DNA from: Bin80 sp026709335 | GTDB taxonomy: Bacteria > Bacteroidota > Rhodothermia > Rhodothermales > Bin80 | Length of the DNA stretch: 64,000 nt | Direction of reading: 5' to 3' | Assembly (NCBI GenBank): GCA_965200825.1 | Contig: OZ241385.1 | Coordinates: forward strand, 2,108,001 to 2,172,000 | Shown here: one piece after another, positions 38,706-47,845 of the stretch | Numbering within the stretch: position 1 is the first letter of the stretch | How the letters are laid out: each line of letters begins with the position of its first letter | Notes under the pieces: model-generated | Database searches by the model: none | Seen by the model: only the letters and a program-made list of their open reading frames with translations | What the model was told of the DNA's origin: nothing | Position numbers and translations under genes: made by a program

Positions 38706-39993
38706 GATTCTGTAGGGTTTTGTATGAAATGATTAAATTCAAGCTGAATCAAATATAGAAATTTCATGACAAAGGAATTTATGAATGCGGTGATGCGGGA
38801 CTCGTTAGGACTTGACTCCGAGTGGCAAGTTGACGAGGTCACCTTTAACCCGAAGGAGCGACGAATTGATGTTTATCTTTCGCATTCGGGGCAGAACCTG
38901 ATCTGTCCAGAGACGGGAGAACCCGGAGTATTTTATGACCGTCGCAGGGAGCGCGTATGGCGTCACTTGGACTGGTTTCAGAGCGTTTGTTATATTCATT
39001 GCAGACTTCCACGCGTGAAGTCTTCTGCGGGGATCAAAACGATGGAGATTCCCTGGACGGATCCATCAAGTCATGCGACGCATTCGTTTGAGAGCTGGGC
39101 GATAGAGATCCTGCGGGTGAACAAGAATCAGACCAAAACGGCCGGGTTGATCCGCTGCTCATTTGATCAGGTTCATGCGTTCATGCACCGGGGGGTTGAG
39201 CGCGGAATGAAGCGAAGGAAGCTGGAAGCAGTCGCTCATGTGAGCGTGGATGAGAAAGCCCTCCGGCGCGGGCATGTCTATGCAACGATCGTTTGTGATT
39301 CGACCCGTGGTGTGGTGCTTGATGTCGGGGAAGGGCGGACGAAAAAAGGCACGATCGCACTCTTAGAGCGCATTTTTGAAGACCTAAAAGAGAAAGTAGA
39401 GACGGTCTCCATCGATATGTGGAAAGCCTTCATTGGAGCGGTCAAAACCGTTTTTCCCGAGGCGGCCCTGATCCACGACCGGTTTCATTTGATCCAGTAT
39501 CTCAATACAGCGCTGAACAAGGTTCGCCAGCGTGAAGTGAAAACCCATCCGGAAGAATTGAAGGGGAGCCGATTTGCACTGTTGAAGAACGAGAAGAATC
39601 GCACCAAAACGCAGGAAGAGATCTTCAAGATCATCCAGGAAGCCAACCTGGAAGTCAGTGTAGCCTGGCGATTGCGAGAAGACTTCAAAGCCCTCTTTAA
39701 CAGCACCTCTTTCGCCGAAGCAAAGAAAGATTTTGATCTCTGGATCAAAAGCGTGGAAACCGCAGGGGTGAAAGAAGTCATCAAGATTGCAGAGAGGTTC
39801 AGAGAACATTATGAGGGAGTCTGTAACGCGCTTTGCCATCCACAATCCAATGCGATCGCTGAACGTATGAATGGGAAAATTCAAGAGATCAAAACCATCG
39901 GAAGAGGATACAGAAGGTTTGAAAACTTCAGAGTCGCAATTCTCTTCTTCTGCGGAGGTCTAGATCTCAAACCACACAAAGCCCAGTAGAACC
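38706..39993 (+). mobile_element. ISL3 family insertion sequence, copy 2 (1288 bp)
   Basis: The left end begins GATTCTGTAGGGTTTTGTAT (second base A instead of G) and the right end closes with CACAAAGCCCAGTAGAACC. The 8-bp flanks are ATAAATAT (38698-38705) and ATAAATTT (39994-40001), a 7 of 8 match consistent with a target duplication with one change. The element is almost identical to copies 1 and 3. Confidence 0.92.
38766..39989 (+). CDS. ISL3 family transposase (copy 2)
   Basis: A 407-residue DDE transposase with the same motifs as copy 1: 'VSVDEKALRRGH', 'VSIDMWKAF', 'SNAIAERMNGKIQ'. It differs from copies 1 and 3 by Met to Arg in 'AERFREHYEG', just ahead of the catalytic Glu region. The frame is intact. 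Its insertion landed between a solo IS5-like end and the remnant of a small peptide gene that precedes the beta-propeller lipoprotein at 40216. Confidence 0.96.
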   Translation: MTKEFMNAVMRDSLGLDSEWQVDEVTFNPKERRIDVYLSHSGQNLICPETGEPGVFYDRRRERVWRHLDWFQSVCYIHCRLPRVKSSAGIKTMEIPWTDPSSHATHSFESWAIEILRVNKNQTKTAGLIRCSFDQVHAFMHRGVERGMKRRKLEAVAHVSVDEKALRRGHVYATIVCDSTRGVVLDVGEGRTKKGTIALLERIFEDLKEKVETVSIDMWKAFIGAVKTVFPEAALIHDRFHLIQYLNTALNKVRQREVKTHPEELKGSRFALLKNEKNRTKTQEEIFKIIQEANLEVSVAWRLREDFKALFNSTSFAEAKKDFDLWIKSVETAGVKEVIKIAERFREHYEGVCNALCHPQSNAIAERMNGKIQEIKTIGRGYRRFENFRVAILFFCGGLDLKPHKAQ

Positions 39994-40051
39994 ATAAATT
40001 TTTGTCTTTTGGGAGTACTCCCACTGCAGAATCTACCTCTAACGAAGGTGA

Positions 40052-40216
40052 TCTATTTTTTGTAATGGGTGTGTTACCCATATTTATGAGGTTGAAGGGG
40101 GATATGCATTTCACATGACCATAATTTGTCTACATCGTGAAGGCTACTATACTAGCTGGACCGGATGGGGTGCTGGCCCTTTTGAAGGTACCGTCTGCGG
40201 TGAGAGTCTGGGATAA
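40052..40216 (+). pseudogene. Remnant of a small Cys-containing secreted peptide gene
   Basis: The frame is open from after a TGA at 40049-40051 to a TAA at 40214-40216, with no start codon. It encodes about 54 residues with four Cys, including 'CNGCVTHIYEVEGG' and a Gly/Trp-rich end 'YTSWTGWGAGPFEGTVCGES'. The TAA shares its last A with the ATG of the beta-propeller lipoprotein gene, the tight coupling seen for peptide and propeller genes elsewhere in this window. Adding one T to the T6 run at 40056-40061 would join an upstream polar stretch ('TPTAESTSNEGDLFF'). The signal peptide is missing, presumably removed by the ISL3 insertion 50 bp upstream. Confidence 0.45.
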
Positions 40217-41337
40217 TGAATCTCTTTCCTTGTTTTCATCCCCACTTACTCTTTAAGTGGTATTTGGGAGCTCTATTTTTATTGCCCCTTACCGCATGTC
40301 AGACCGGGGAAATACCCGTTACCCGATTTGAAGATTCCCCGGTCATTGATAGTTTGCTGGCTATCGCTCCACACTCTGTGGTCAATACGAACATTAAACC
40401 AGAAACATGGGTAGCAACAACTAGGCTGGGAATACCAAATGATTCGTTAATTCTCGGTCAACCCGCGTACATGATGGCAATAGGAGATAGCGTTTACATC
40501 TCTCAGTTTTCTCCGCCACACATCTTTGTCGTAGGAGCAGATGGCTACCTCAGCCGTAAAATTGGCCAGCTTGGAAAGGGACCAGGAGAATTTACTTTTA
40601 TAAGAGGACTGCAATACAATGGTTCGTACGGATTCGTCAAAGACGCGGATCGTGTGCAAGTATTCACAGAAAAGTTTGAATATGTTCATTCTTTCTCATC
40701 TCTGGATATGTTGCATCAAAGATTTTCGGTTTCGTCCGATTATGTGTTTCTGCAGTGCCCCGGGAACGACCCACGAGAAAACGATTGGCTTGTCTGCGCT
40801 CGTAGCACATCTCCTCCATATGATTGGATTCCGTCTATCGAATTGCTCCCTGTTTTGGATCTTCCGAATCAAACGGGGGAAAATGGCACCTTAGTGACGG
40901 TTTCACCCGAAGGAGATCAAATTGCCATAGCGTATATGGGGCTTCCATATATCTTTGTATACAATGATCAGCTTAGGCATTTGCGCACCATCCGATTTGA
41001 GGGAGAATTTGTTCGTGACTTTAAGCCTGTCGGTCTTCCTGGCGGGATTCCATCCGAGGGAATGGAACTTGGCACTTTCGGCTTTACGGTGACGATGAAG
41101 TTCATCAATTCCCACTATCTAGTTTCAGCATCACAGGGAGGATATTACGTTTTCGATTTATCTGAAAACAACCGTGAGTTTGCACGGAAAATAATTTTTC
41201 GTCCTATGAACAACACGGAAGAAAGGAAAAATATTGCTGCTACAGATTTTCTTCTCCATGGGGATTTCCTGTATGTGTCTTCACCAGCGGAAGAGTATGT
41301 ATATGGCTACGACTTTAACCTAACAGTAGCCCCCTAA
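40216..41337 (+). CDS. Six-bladed beta-propeller lipoprotein
   Basis: 373 residues. A lipoprotein signal peptide ends in the lipobox 'LLPLTAC', with Cys about residue 28 lipidated. The mature part has the recurring blade pattern of NHL/six-bladed propellers: 'AIGDSVYISQFSPPHIFVVG', then the characteristic 'IGQLGKGPGEF' box, 'RVQVFTEKFEYVHSF' and 'IAIAYMGLPYIFVYND'. The 'GxxGxGPGEF' box is typical of this Bacteroidota/Rhodothermota family. It is likely anchored in the outer membrane or the periplasmic face, binding a ligand or partner rather than catalysing. It is translationally coupled to an upstream peptide remnant. No thioredoxin-like gene follows. Confidence 0.85.
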   Translation: MNLFPCFHPHLLFKWYLGALFLLPLTACQTGEIPVTRFEDSPVIDSLLAIAPHSVVNTNIKPETWVATTRLGIPNDSLILGQPAYMMAIGDSVYISQFSPPHIFVVGADGYLSRKIGQLGKGPGEFTFIRGLQYNGSYGFVKDADRVQVFTEKFEYVHSFSSLDMLHQRFSVSSDYVFLQCPGNDPRENDWLVCARSTSPPYDWIPSIELLPVLDLPNQTGENGTLVTVSPEGDQIAIAYMGLPYIFVYNDQLRHLRTIRFEGEFVRDFKPVGLPGGIPSEGMELGTFGFTVTMKFINSHYLVSASQGGYYVFDLSENNREFARKIIFRPMNNTEERKNIAATDFLLHGDFLYVSSPAEEYVYGYDFNLTVAP

Positions 41338-41581
41338 TTTTTCAAAAAAAAATAGATTCTCAAGCTGGACTTCTGCTAAAAATTCATACAGTTAAGGTCC
41401 AATAAAGATTTCAAAAAACATTCGGTTTCCTCGAGATGTTCTATAACATGACTAAGTCAAATTTATTGCCTCTAGGCAATCTGTTACATCTCCGATTACC
41501 GAATGTAAATCGGGTATTATTTTCTCAAAAATGCAATCGCTTCCATAGGATAATCTACCGCATAATATGATCTGATTATAC

Positions 41582-43657
41582 CTGAACTTCCCCCGTTTTT
41601 CTAGGCACTTCTGCTTTTTATTCTGATTTTTTGGCCTGAGAACGAGTATTTCGGGTCTGGTGGCTGGTAAATTCATTGGTTTTGGATCTTTCTGTGGGAT
41701 TTTTGTCTATTTGTGGGATAGATGGGTTTAAATTTTTGTACCCATGTATGTCGAGAAAATCCCCAACCGAAGCTCCACCCCCACCGTCCTCGTCCGTGAG
41801 TCCAAACGAGACGGAGATAAAATCATCAAAACCACCATCGCCAATATTACCGGATTCCCGAAGCCTATCATTGAAGGACTCAGAATTCTCTTCCGGGGCG
41901 GCACCGCGGTCAAGTCCATTGAAGATGCGTTTGATGTGAAGAGCAACAAACCGCACGGACATGTCGCGGCAGTCCTGGGGGTGATGAAGCAACTTGGGAT
42001 GGCCGAGCTCATTGCGCCCCGAAATTCGCGCTTTCGCCGGCTGGTTCTTGGCATGATTGCGGCCCGTGTCCTGGCTCCTGCCAGCAAACTGACCACCAGC
42101 GCGATGCTGGACGCACGTACGGCCCCCAATACACTCAACGAAGAGCTGGGCCTTAAATGTGTGGATGAGGATGACCTCTATGATGCCATGGATGCGCTGG
42201 TTGCACGCAAGACCGAGATCGAATGCCGGCTGGCAACCCGGCATCTTGCCGAGGGCTCGATGGTGCTCTATGATGTGAGCAGCAGTTACGTGGAAGGGGG
42301 AACAGGTGGCGTTTGCCACCTTTGGCCATAACCGGGATGGGAAGAAAGGCAAGAAGCAGGTGGTGTACGGGCTGATGACCGATTCAGAGGGGCATCCGGT
42401 CTCGGTGGAGATCTTTCAGGGAAACACCAAAGACACCGAGACGCTGGGAACGCAGATCACCAAGATTCAGGAGACGTTCGGGTTGAAGCGGGTGATTCTG
42501 GTGGGAGACCGGGGGATTTTGCAGCAGAAGCAGATCGTTGAGGAAGTCCTGCCGGTGGGGCTGGACTGGATTACGGGCATGCAGAAGAAAGAGATTCGCG
42601 CGGTGATCGATCATGAAGAGAACAAGAAGAAGGAGGAGCTGCAGGGGGAGATTCGCGAGATCGTGGAGCCGCAGGAGGTGCAGCTGAGCCTGTTGGATGA
42701 GCAGAACCTCCTGGAGGTGCACAGTGATTTGTACCCGGACGAGCGGCTGGTTCTGTGCAGGAATCCGTTGCAGGCTGCAAAAAGCCAGCGGACGCGGGAC
42801 GCGTTGCTGGTCAAGGTAGAAGCGAAGCTGGACAGGATTGTGCAGTCGGTGCATGGCAAGCCGCGCCGGTTGAAGGACAAAGGGAAGATTGGAGTTCGGG
42901 TCGGGAAGGTGTTTCAAAAGTACAAGATGAGAAAATTCTTTACATGGGAGATTGAGGAGGGACATTTTTCATATACGCGCAACACCGAAGCGATTCAGAG
43001 AGCGGAGCGCCTCGACGGCGTGTATGCGATCCGGTCGAGTGTGAAGCAACAGGCGGAGGAGTTGGTGGCAGATTACAAGCGTCTTTCATCGGTGGAATGG
43101 GCCTTTCGTACGATGAAGTCCATGTCGTTGCAGGTGCGACCGATTCATCATCGCAAGCAGGAACGGGTGGTTGCACATATCTTTTTGTGCATGCTGGCCT
43201 ATTATGTGGAGTACCACCTGCGGAAGAAGCTGGCGCCAATGCTATTTTCCGAAGAGGATCCCGAAGGGAAGAGGGCAGAGCGCAAGAGCATTGTAGAGCC
43301 GGCCAGGCCGTCGGCGAAGGCCACAAAGAAAGCTCGCACCAAACGAACCGCAGACGGCGGAAAGGCGATGAGTTATCAGGCGGTAATGGAAGAGCTATCG
43401 GGGCTGTGCCGCCTGACGGGGATTTCAAAAATAAAAACAGACAAGATCCACAAGACCATCCTGATGGAAGGACACACCTCCACACAAAGGCGGGCATTCA
43501 AGCTTTTAGGAATCCGGCTTTCTTCGTCTACCAGTTCGGCGAACTGACAGAAACTCCTCCGAATTTGCCGTCTCTGCTAGCTGTCTTTTTTGCAAAATAA
43601 TCCCAAAATTCTGGGAATTATTGGCCTTCGGAGAAATCAGAAAGGGGGGAAGTTCCG
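41582..43657 (+). mobile_element. IS1634-type element, copy A (about 2076 bp, frameshifted transposase)
   Basis: The left end CTGAACTTCCCCCGTTTTT at 41582 is mirrored at the right by GGGGGGAAGTTCCG ending about 43657. The same inverted repeat bounds the intact copy at 57161-59265. Flanking bases (ATTATA left, ATTCAT right) are similar but not an exact duplication, so the copy is probably older. Confidence 0.78.
41744..43547 (+). pseudogene. IS1634 family transposase with one-base frameshift
   Basis: Two overlapping frames (41744-42331 and 42306-43547) together give a full 590-residue IS1634 transposase. They are separated by an extra G in the G5 run at 42296-42300; the intact relative at 57288-59012 has G4 there ('SSSYVEGEQMAFAAYG'). 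The first frame holds 'ANITGFPKPIIEGLRILF' and 'PRNSRFRRLVLGMIAARVLA'. The second holds the DDE core ('RVILVGDRGILQQKQ', 'DWITGMQKKEIRAV', 'SVEWAFRTMKSMSLQVRPIH'). It is probably inactive, unless slippage at the G-run restores the frame. Confidence 0.88.
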
Positions 43658-43765
43658 ATTCATCCCGGATAGCAGCTTTGGAACAGGGCGGATGAAGTGG
43701 ACGGCGTAAGGCCATTTCCTTAAACATTATTGACTTGAGTAACAAGGCGATTATCTCTCTGATAA

Positions 43766-45393
43766 GAGCCTCTTGCAAAACCTCTGGATCGGGGTATTTT
43801 TTGAAAAATTCCCGACCTCTGCGCATCCAATTCGGGCAATTTAGATCGCCTTTTGGGAACCTGGTCAAATTATTTTTTTCTGTCTCGAAACATACCAGAT
43901 TGACTCTTATTCCGGAGTTAAAATAAGGGACGGAATCCTCCAGATTTCGTATCTTTAGGGTATCAAAATCCAAACACAAAAACGGAGGTTCCCATGTCCC
44001 TTAAAAAGAAAATACGAGGCTTTTATATCAGTTGCCAGCAAGAATTGTTTCCGTGGCTGGAACGGCAGTTTGGCTCACTCCCCAAGCGGTACCAGAAGCT
44101 GATGATGGTGCTTGAAATAGCACGAGTGGACGATCATCTTCCGCGCTCGTTGCCCGGTCGATATGGAGGACGCCCGGAAGCGCATCGCGCGAGTCTTGCG
44201 CGGAGTTTTATGGCGAAGATGGTCTTGAATATCCAGACGACGTCAGCGCTCCGAGAGCGGCTGTTGACCGATTCGATCCTTCGGTCCATTTGTGGCTGGC
44301 CCAGCGATCTGACCGTGCCCAGTGAATCCACGTTTTCGCGTGCGTTCCGAGAGTTTGCGCACAATCAGCTCCCGAACCGAATTCATGAGGCCTTGATTGC
44401 AGAAGGGTATGACGGAGAGTTGGTGGGCCATATTTCTCGGGATTCCACGGCGATTGAGGCCCGAGAGAAACCGGTTCCAAAGAAGGAAGCTCCTGCCCCT
44501 GCCCCGAAAAAGCGTGGACGTCCGAAAAAGGGAGAAGAACGGCCCAAGGAACTTCGTCGCATGGAAAAACAACGGACGATGGACGTAGACGAAATGTTGG
44601 AGGATCTTCCAAACGACTGTACCGTGGGATGCAAGCGGAATGCAAAGGGGCATACGACGAAATGGATTGGATATAAGCTCCACATGGATACTGCGGATGG
44701 TGGTATTCCTATCAGTTGTATGGTAACGTCTGCGTCCATGCATGATAGTCAGGCAGCCATTCCACTGTCTCGAATCACGGAGCAACAGGTTGCGTATCTG
44801 TATGAGATCATGGACAGTGCCTATGACGCAGAGGATCTATACGCAGAGAGCCGAGCTGCTGGACGGGTTCCGATCATTGACAAGAATCCGCGCAATCAAA
44901 AAGCGGCGCATGACCGGGAGCTAAAGGCACGGCGGCATGCAAATTTCGTTCCTGCGGAGCGGGAACGTTACAAAGAGCGATCTACCGTAGAGCGGGCGTT
45001 TGGACGGTTGAAGGATGAGTTTGGCGCACGCAATCTTCGAGTGCGTGGACATGAGAAAGTAAGGTGTCACCTGATGTTTGGCGTGGTGGTGCTCACGGTA
45101 GACCAAATGCTCCGATTGATCCAGTAAACGGGTTCAATCTGCGTTTAAGAATCAAAATTTGGGGTTCTGAAATCAGGGACTCGTAGGATTGGTGGGGGGA
45201 ATCGGTACGAATTATGCCCCCAAACAGATGAAATGAAGGCGCATGTTCTACGAAATTCGAAAAAGACAGGGCTTCCAAGGAAACTGATCGAAAATCTTCC
45301 CTTTTTTGGGAACAAAACAGGGCCTGAAGAATAAACAGTACTATCTTCTTTTGTCCCTCAGTTCTTCGAGCTCAGAGGTTTTGCAAGAGGCTC
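43766..45393 (+). mobile_element. IS5-like insertion sequence (1628 bp)
   Basis: Perfect 21-bp terminal inverted repeats run 43766-43786 and 45373-45393, starting GAGCCTCTTGCAAAACCTCT. Both sides carry the 4-bp direct repeat ATAA (43762-43765 and 45394-45397), the duplication length expected for IS5-type elements. The element has one transposase gene and unusually long non-coding flanks of about 207 and 245 bp inside the repeats. Confidence 0.93.
43994..45127 (+). CDS. IS4/IS5-superfamily DDE transposase
   Basis: 377 residues with an N-terminal dimerisation/DNA-binding region. The DDE triad runs: Asp in 'HISRDSTAIEAREK' (about 149), Asp in 'YEIMDSAYDAEDLY' (about 276), and Glu in 'ERSTVERAFGRLKDEFG' (about 335). 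A Lys/Pro-rich linker ('KKEAPAPAPKKRGRPKKGEE') sits between the first Asp and the core, a common insert in this superfamily. A good ribosome-binding site (GGAGG) lies 7 bp before the ATG. It is presumably active and may also move the 99-bp MITEs at 21836 and 53009, whose ends resemble this element's. Confidence 0.92.
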   Translation: MSLKKKIRGFYISCQQELFPWLERQFGSLPKRYQKLMMVLEIARVDDHLPRSLPGRYGGRPEAHRASLARSFMAKMVLNIQTTSALRERLLTDSILRSICGWPSDLTVPSESTFSRAFREFAHNQLPNRIHEALIAEGYDGELVGHISRDSTAIEAREKPVPKKEAPAPAPKKRGRPKKGEERPKELRRMEKQRTMDVDEMLEDLPNDCTVGCKRNAKGHTTKWIGYKLHMDTADGGIPISCMVTSASMHDSQAAIPLSRITEQQVAYLYEIMDSAYDAEDLYAESRAAGRVPIIDKNPRNQKAAHDRELKARRHANFVPAERERYKERSTVERAFGRLKDEFGARNLRVRGHEKVRCHLMFGVVVLTVDQMLRLIQ

Positions 45394-45423
45394 ATAAGCA
45401 ATCAATTATTGCATACATCTGTA

Positions 45424-45824
45424 AAAAATCCCTCGCTTTACAGTACGTTTCATGATGTCGAGAGCCATCGTTCAACTCACACGGAGTCACTGGATCCCGT
45501 TGATATATTAGTCGAGTCCTGCAAACAGTCGTTCTTCTGGCCTCAGAACTGTTGATGAACCTACTGGACAGAGCATGGCACGAATATTGCGCGACGTATC
45601 AACAGACTAATGAAGGATTCCTTCTATGGACGAACTGGTTGTGTTACAGAAAAAAAACTCTTGAACATTCAATTCCAATCCGAGGCTCTTATCTACTTAA
45701 AAATGGAATCATCTTCAATCTTGACGTTTTGTTCCACACATTGGATCTGCGTCCACATTGAAAATGATCAACCCCAATTTATCCGTATAAATGATTATGC
45801 TATACGGGATTTTCGTATGAATAC
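45424..45824. repeat. Composite leader repeat ahead of the peptide/propeller operon
   Basis: The first part (45424-45709) aligns with 56757-57052 over nearly 300 bp. Shared blocks include CCCTCGCTTTACAG, GCACGAATATTGC, ATCAACAGACTAAT and TTGAACATTCAATTCCA. The second part (45712-45824) aligns with 1823-1934. Short frames here (for example 45552-45761) are not supported as genes because the copies differ by indels. It occupies the whole gap between the IS5-like element and the peptide gene, and is probably a conserved leader or promoter region that was duplicated with the propeller loci. Confidence 0.65.
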
Positions 45825-45856
45825 CTCTAAATCAAACCGCCCGGAGGGGCAACATG

Positions 45857-46132
45857 ATGAAAAAACTTATCACTGGGATCAGGCGCATAGCCCTTATCGC
45901 CCTACTCATTGTAGGAGCGTATGCACTCGGGACTGTCCTCAGCCCTGCAATCTCAACGCACGCTGAAGAGGAGCAGGGTTGTAATGAGGACCACTGCGAC
46001 CTTTACAACGAGGAGGACCCGGATGGGTACGCTTTCTGCCTAGGGTATGATCCGCCTAACGAGGGCAATAACTGTGATGGTGACACTAAGAACGGAAAGC
46101 ATGTCTGCGAAGCAAAGCCCTGTGGCCACTAA
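45857..46132 (+). CDS. Small secreted Cys-rich peptide
   Basis: 91 residues from the second of two adjacent ATGs, behind a strong Shine-Dalgarno (GGAGG, 7-11 bp upstream), which is unusual in this group and argues that the gene is real. A basic N-terminus and hydrophobic helix (about residues 10-34, 'LITGIRRIALIALLIVGAYA') form a signal peptide or anchor. The mature part is acidic with six Cys (positions 43, 48, 62, 74, 85, 90 counted from the first ATG), enough for three disulfides. The 3' end overlaps the start of the beta-propeller gene (46101) by 32 bp. This gene order recurs at 60.6 kb and, degraded, at 40.1 kb. The architecture recalls NVEALA-type peptides next to beta-propeller lipoproteins in Bacteroidota. 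Function unknown. Confidence 0.75.
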   Translation: MKKLITGIRRIALIALLIVGAYALGTVLSPAISTHAEEEQGCNEDHCDLYNEEDPDGYAFCLGYDPPNEGNNCDGDTKNGKHVCEAKPCGH

Positions 46133-47297
46133 AATTCACGCGCAGAGAACAATCCTGATTTTAGCTATCGCCCTTGCGTCCTGCCGGGGCGATAGTTCGG
46201 TGATATTCCATCCTACGCCAGAGAACGTCCAAAAAGTCACGGATTCCAGGTTCGTGATTCATGAAGATTTATCGGACACTGTGGCTTGGGTGGATTTATC
46301 CCCAGCGCAGGGTGTTCTTATTGGCGTCAAAGACGGTCCGCCGCTTGAAATGATTGGCGCAGTGAGAGATCTCGATATCAGTACGAACTCCTTGTTCTAT
46401 GCGGATTTTGTCTATGGTCATGTCCGTGTCTACGATTTTCGCGGAAACTTGACCTCTGTGGTAGGGAAACGCGGAGAAGGCCCCGGGGAGTTCCCCCAAG
46501 TGACTAAGCTGGCTGTCATGGAGAATGATACAGGGCCGATATTGGTAGTAGGTGCTTCTGGAAACCAGATCGCGGTGTTTCAACAAACGGGGTCGACCTG
46601 GATGGAGGAAAGCCGTTTTACAACGGCCCATGCATTTATACATGGAGATCTATGTGCCATGCATGACCACGTATACTCCATTGGATACTCAGAAGAGCAT
46701 ACCGGCGTGATCCACAAGTACACCTTGGGAGGAGAGTATGTCCTGTCGTTCGGAAATATATACAGCGACGAGCTGCCTTTTATCCGCAGCGCCTTATCAC
46801 CTAGAGGTGCACTGGACTGCAACGAAACACAGCGCGTGATTGCTTACGCCCACGATCTAAGTTCTGTAGTGACCGGTTTTTCAGATAGGGGGATCGTCCG
46901 TTGGCGCGTCCATCTAGCTGATGTTAATCCCCGTCCTCATGTGCAAAGACGGACAAAGGATGGCAGGCCTTCAATAGTATACGCCCCCCCTGCAGGCCTT
47001 TTTTCTCAGGACAGCCACACTTCATCTATTCGTTTTATTCCAAGAGCAGATTCCGAAGCCTTTACCGTATCCTACTATTCGCCCGGCTCGAAATCAGCTG
47101 ATACAATGGAAAAGCAGCACATATTTAACATAGACGCCGCGTCTGGGGACGGCGCCTACAAGGGGTGGCATGATTTGTTGAAAGGATCCAATAAACAGCC
47201 GTGGGTGACGGCGCTGGATGCCCAACGGGTATACACGAGCAGGAGTGTTCCGTATCCGCAACTGGGGATTTACCTGCGTACCGATGTGTCACGATGA
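46101..47297 (+). CDS. Six-bladed beta-propeller lipoprotein (downstream of Cys-rich peptide)
   Basis: 398 residues from the ATG at 46101, which lies inside the peptide gene and places a lipoprotein signal correctly ('ILILAIALASC', Cys about residue 28). An earlier in-frame ATG at 46047 would bury the signal. Propeller blades are recognisable from 'DLDISTNSLFYADFVYGHVR', the family box 'GKRGEGPGEFP', 'GNQIAVFQQTGSTW', 'HDHVYSIGYSEEHTG' and 'YVLSFGNIYSDELPF'. It is likely membrane-anchored on the periplasmic or outer side. The stop overlaps the start of a thioredoxin-like gene (ATGA), so peptide, propeller and thioredoxin-like genes form one coupled operon. Confidence 0.85.
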   Translation: MSAKQSPVATKIHAQRTILILAIALASCRGDSSVIFHPTPENVQKVTDSRFVIHEDLSDTVAWVDLSPAQGVLIGVKDGPPLEMIGAVRDLDISTNSLFYADFVYGHVRVYDFRGNLTSVVGKRGEGPGEFPQVTKLAVMENDTGPILVVGASGNQIAVFQQTGSTWMEESRFTTAHAFIHGDLCAMHDHVYSIGYSEEHTGVIHKYTLGGEYVLSFGNIYSDELPFIRSALSPRGALDCNETQRVIAYAHDLSSVVTGFSDRGIVRWRVHLADVNPRPHVQRRTKDGRPSIVYAPPAGLFSQDSHTSSIRFIPRADSEAFTVSYYSPGSKSADTMEKQHIFNIDAASGDGAYKGWHDLLKGSNKQPWVTALDAQRVYTSRSVPYPQLGIYLRTDVSR

Positions 47298-47845
47298 GTC
47301 GTTTCATGAGTATTCTCCGCACTGCTTGGTACTATGTCGCTGTTGCAGTGGCAGCACTGGCCATCGGCCTAACGGGTCTTCTAAAGATGCCGATCGTGCA
47401 GCAGGACCAATATCGGCCATCCTTCAGTCCCCCTCAGGAACACGACATTCTGTTAGCATATATCGGATCATCCACTTGTGGATTTGCTAATGATCCGGCA
47501 CTGCCGGAGGTCATAGAGCGAGCCAAACTGGCCCTATAGCAGCACGCTTCTGCTAACGGATTCTCGTTTGCTGCCATTGGTATTTCTCTTGACTGGGATC
47601 CTACACGCGGCCAAGCACACTTGGCGAAGATGGGGCGTTTCGATGAAACCATAACGGGGCGTAGACGGTGGGGCGTGGGCACCAGCGTATGGCAGGAATT
47701 TATAGTCGGTACACCGCAAGTTCTGGTAGTGCGACGTGCCACATATGAGCAGATGTTGCCCATAGCCAGTGACAACGTGGTTGTCCGGAAACTGGGCTTC
47801 GGTCCTATCTCAGACTGGGTCGATGCGGGGGCTCCGTTGCCGTAA
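47294..47845 (+). pseudogene. Membrane-anchored thioredoxin-like protein interrupted by an in-frame amber codon
   Basis: The ATG at 47294 overlaps the propeller stop. One membrane helix ('YYVAVAVAALAIGLTGLL') is followed by a thioredoxin-like start 'LLAYIGSSTCGFANDPALPE' with a single Cys where CxxC proteins have two. A TAG at 47537-47539 stops the frame. The same frame then continues without shift through 'FAAIGISLDWDPTRGQAHL' and 'VGTPQVLVVRR' (the cis-Pro strand of thioredoxin folds) to TAA at 47845. The continuous frame and fold indicate a 183-codon gene with one nonsense change. Other genes here end with TAG, so general recoding is unlikely. Confidence 0.72.

Noticed and set aside
41618..42352. 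Long antisense frames within the IS1634 elements (also 57298-57874 and 58026-59051)
   Set aside because: Caused by GC-rich third positions of the transposase gene; translations are Arg/Leu/Pro-rich and low-complexity with no motif.
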